Shown one piece after another: positions 6,740 to 6,916 of a stretch of 6,916 bases of DNA. The stretch spans positions 5,945 to 12,860 of the forward strand of contig MEPT01000131.1 of NCBI GenBank assembly GCA_001769925.1, in the 5' to 3' direction. The notes under the pieces were generated by a model. The model had not been told where the DNA came from. It saw nothing but the letters and a program-made list of their open reading frames with translations, and did no database searches. The first letter of the stretch is position 1. Every line of letters starts with the position of its first letter. Position numbers and translations under genes: made by a program. Source of the stretch: Bdellovibrionales bacterium RBG_16_40_8 (GTDB taxonomy: Bacteria > Bdellovibrionota > Bdellovibrionia > Bdellovibrionales > UBA1609).

Positions 6740-6744
6740 AGGAG
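6740..6744 (+). promoter_or_regulatory. Shine-Dalgarno site deciding the start of the last gene
   Basis: AGGAG lies four bases before ATG 6749. It is one of the clearest ribosome-binding sites in the window and favours ATG 6749 over the upstream in-frame TTG 6725 and ATG 6728. A strong independent site fits a gene not coupled to glnE translation, although no promoter or terminator is visible in the 33-base gap. Confidence 0.7.
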
Positions 6745-6748
6745 CCCC

Positions 6749-6905
6749 ATGAATAACACATATTTATCTAGATTTTTAGTTTTGCTTTCGTTTGCCACTT
6801 TCACTTGCTACGCATACGCTGAGAAAACTTCTGAGGCAAATACACAAGCCAAAGCAGAAGAGGCGCAACCGAAAAAGGAAAGGAAGTTTAAAAAGATGTT
6901 TGCAT
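6749..6905 (+). CDS. Small secreted protein of unknown function, 3' end missing
   Basis: The visible product starts at ATG 6749 and has 52 residues. Residues 1-24 look like a signal peptide: an Arg near the N-terminus (Arg8), a hydrophobic core FLVLLSFATF and a Y-A-Y-A cleavage site. A Cys at 20 is not in a lipobox, so a lipoprotein is unlikely. The mature part is highly charged and low in complexity, first Glu/Ala-rich and then strongly basic (PKKERKFKKMF, 41-51). The family is not recognisable. The apparent TAG stop at 6905-6907 uses two bases of a sequencing adapter, so the true gene runs past the contig end by an unknown amount. It follows glnE by 33 bases in the same direction and may be in the same operon. 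In other bacteria pal or cpoB can lie in this neighbourhood, but nothing here identifies either. Confidence 0.65.
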
Positions 6906-6916
6906 AGATCGGAAGA
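6906..6916. other. Illumina adapter remnant at the contig end
   Basis: The last 11 bases, AGATCGGAAGA, are identical to the start of the standard Illumina adapter (AGATCGGAAGAGC). An 11-base match placed exactly at the sequence end is very unlikely by chance. These bases should be treated as non-genomic. They create the false TAG stop of the preceding gene. Confidence 0.9.

Noticed and set aside
6725..6748. TTG 6725 or ATG 6728 as the start of the last gene
   Set aside because: ATG 6749 has AGGAG four bases upstream and starts directly at a good signal peptide; the upstream codons would add a poor leader (MMVYFRSP).

Overview
The window is an AT-rich stretch, apparently a whole contig end, from a Gram-negative (diderm) bacterium. 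It carries a compact, co-directional cluster: a membrane-anchored GDPD-fold protein, then tolQ, tolR, a TolA/TonB-type energy transducer, tolB, glnE, and the start of a small secreted protein. Bifunctional GlnE together with a canonical TolQ and TolR points to the Proteobacteria in the broad sense. The low G+C and the gene order are not those of Escherichia coli. A deep-branching or delta-like lineage such as Bdellovibrionota is possible, but the sequence alone does not settle this.

Layout. Bases 1-25 look like the first codons of a divergent gene leaving the left edge. Bases 26-189 hold no gene on either strand. They contain a perfect 10-bp inverted repeat (100-126) and a possible -10 box (143-148), so this is the likely divergent promoter region. 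From 190 on, all genes run rightwards with very small gaps: GDPD-like (190-942), a 38-base gap, tolQ (981-1724), 3 bases, tolR (1728-2153), an ATGA overlap, tolA/tonB-like (2150-2863), 13 bases, tolB (2877-4271), a GTGA overlap, glnE (4268-6715), 33 bases, and a truncated secreted-peptide gene (from 6749). No terminator is visible between them, so one transcript is likely.

How the genes work together. TolQ and TolR form the proton-driven inner-membrane motor. The TolA/TonB-like protein spans the periplasm and TolB is the periplasmic partner, so four of the five core components of the Tol-Pal envelope-constriction and lipid-homeostasis machine are here. Pal and CpoB, which usually follow tolB, are not. 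GlnE, the adenylyltransferase and adenylyl-removing enzyme for glutamine synthetase, follows tolB directly and overlaps its stop codon, which ties a nitrogen-control gene to an envelope operon. The leading GDPD-like protein has lost every recognisable catalytic residue and sits where ybgC sits in E. coli.

Most notable points. (1) tolB has no conventional start that would preserve a signal peptide; an ATA codon at 2877, with a Shine-Dalgarno match, restores a complete one. (2) The head gene appears to be a GDPD pseudoenzyme. (3) tolB and glnE are coupled. (4) The last 11 bases match an Illumina adapter, so the apparent stop of the last gene is artificial. I found no mobile element, CRISPR array, RNA gene or clearly undescribed defence or biosynthetic system.
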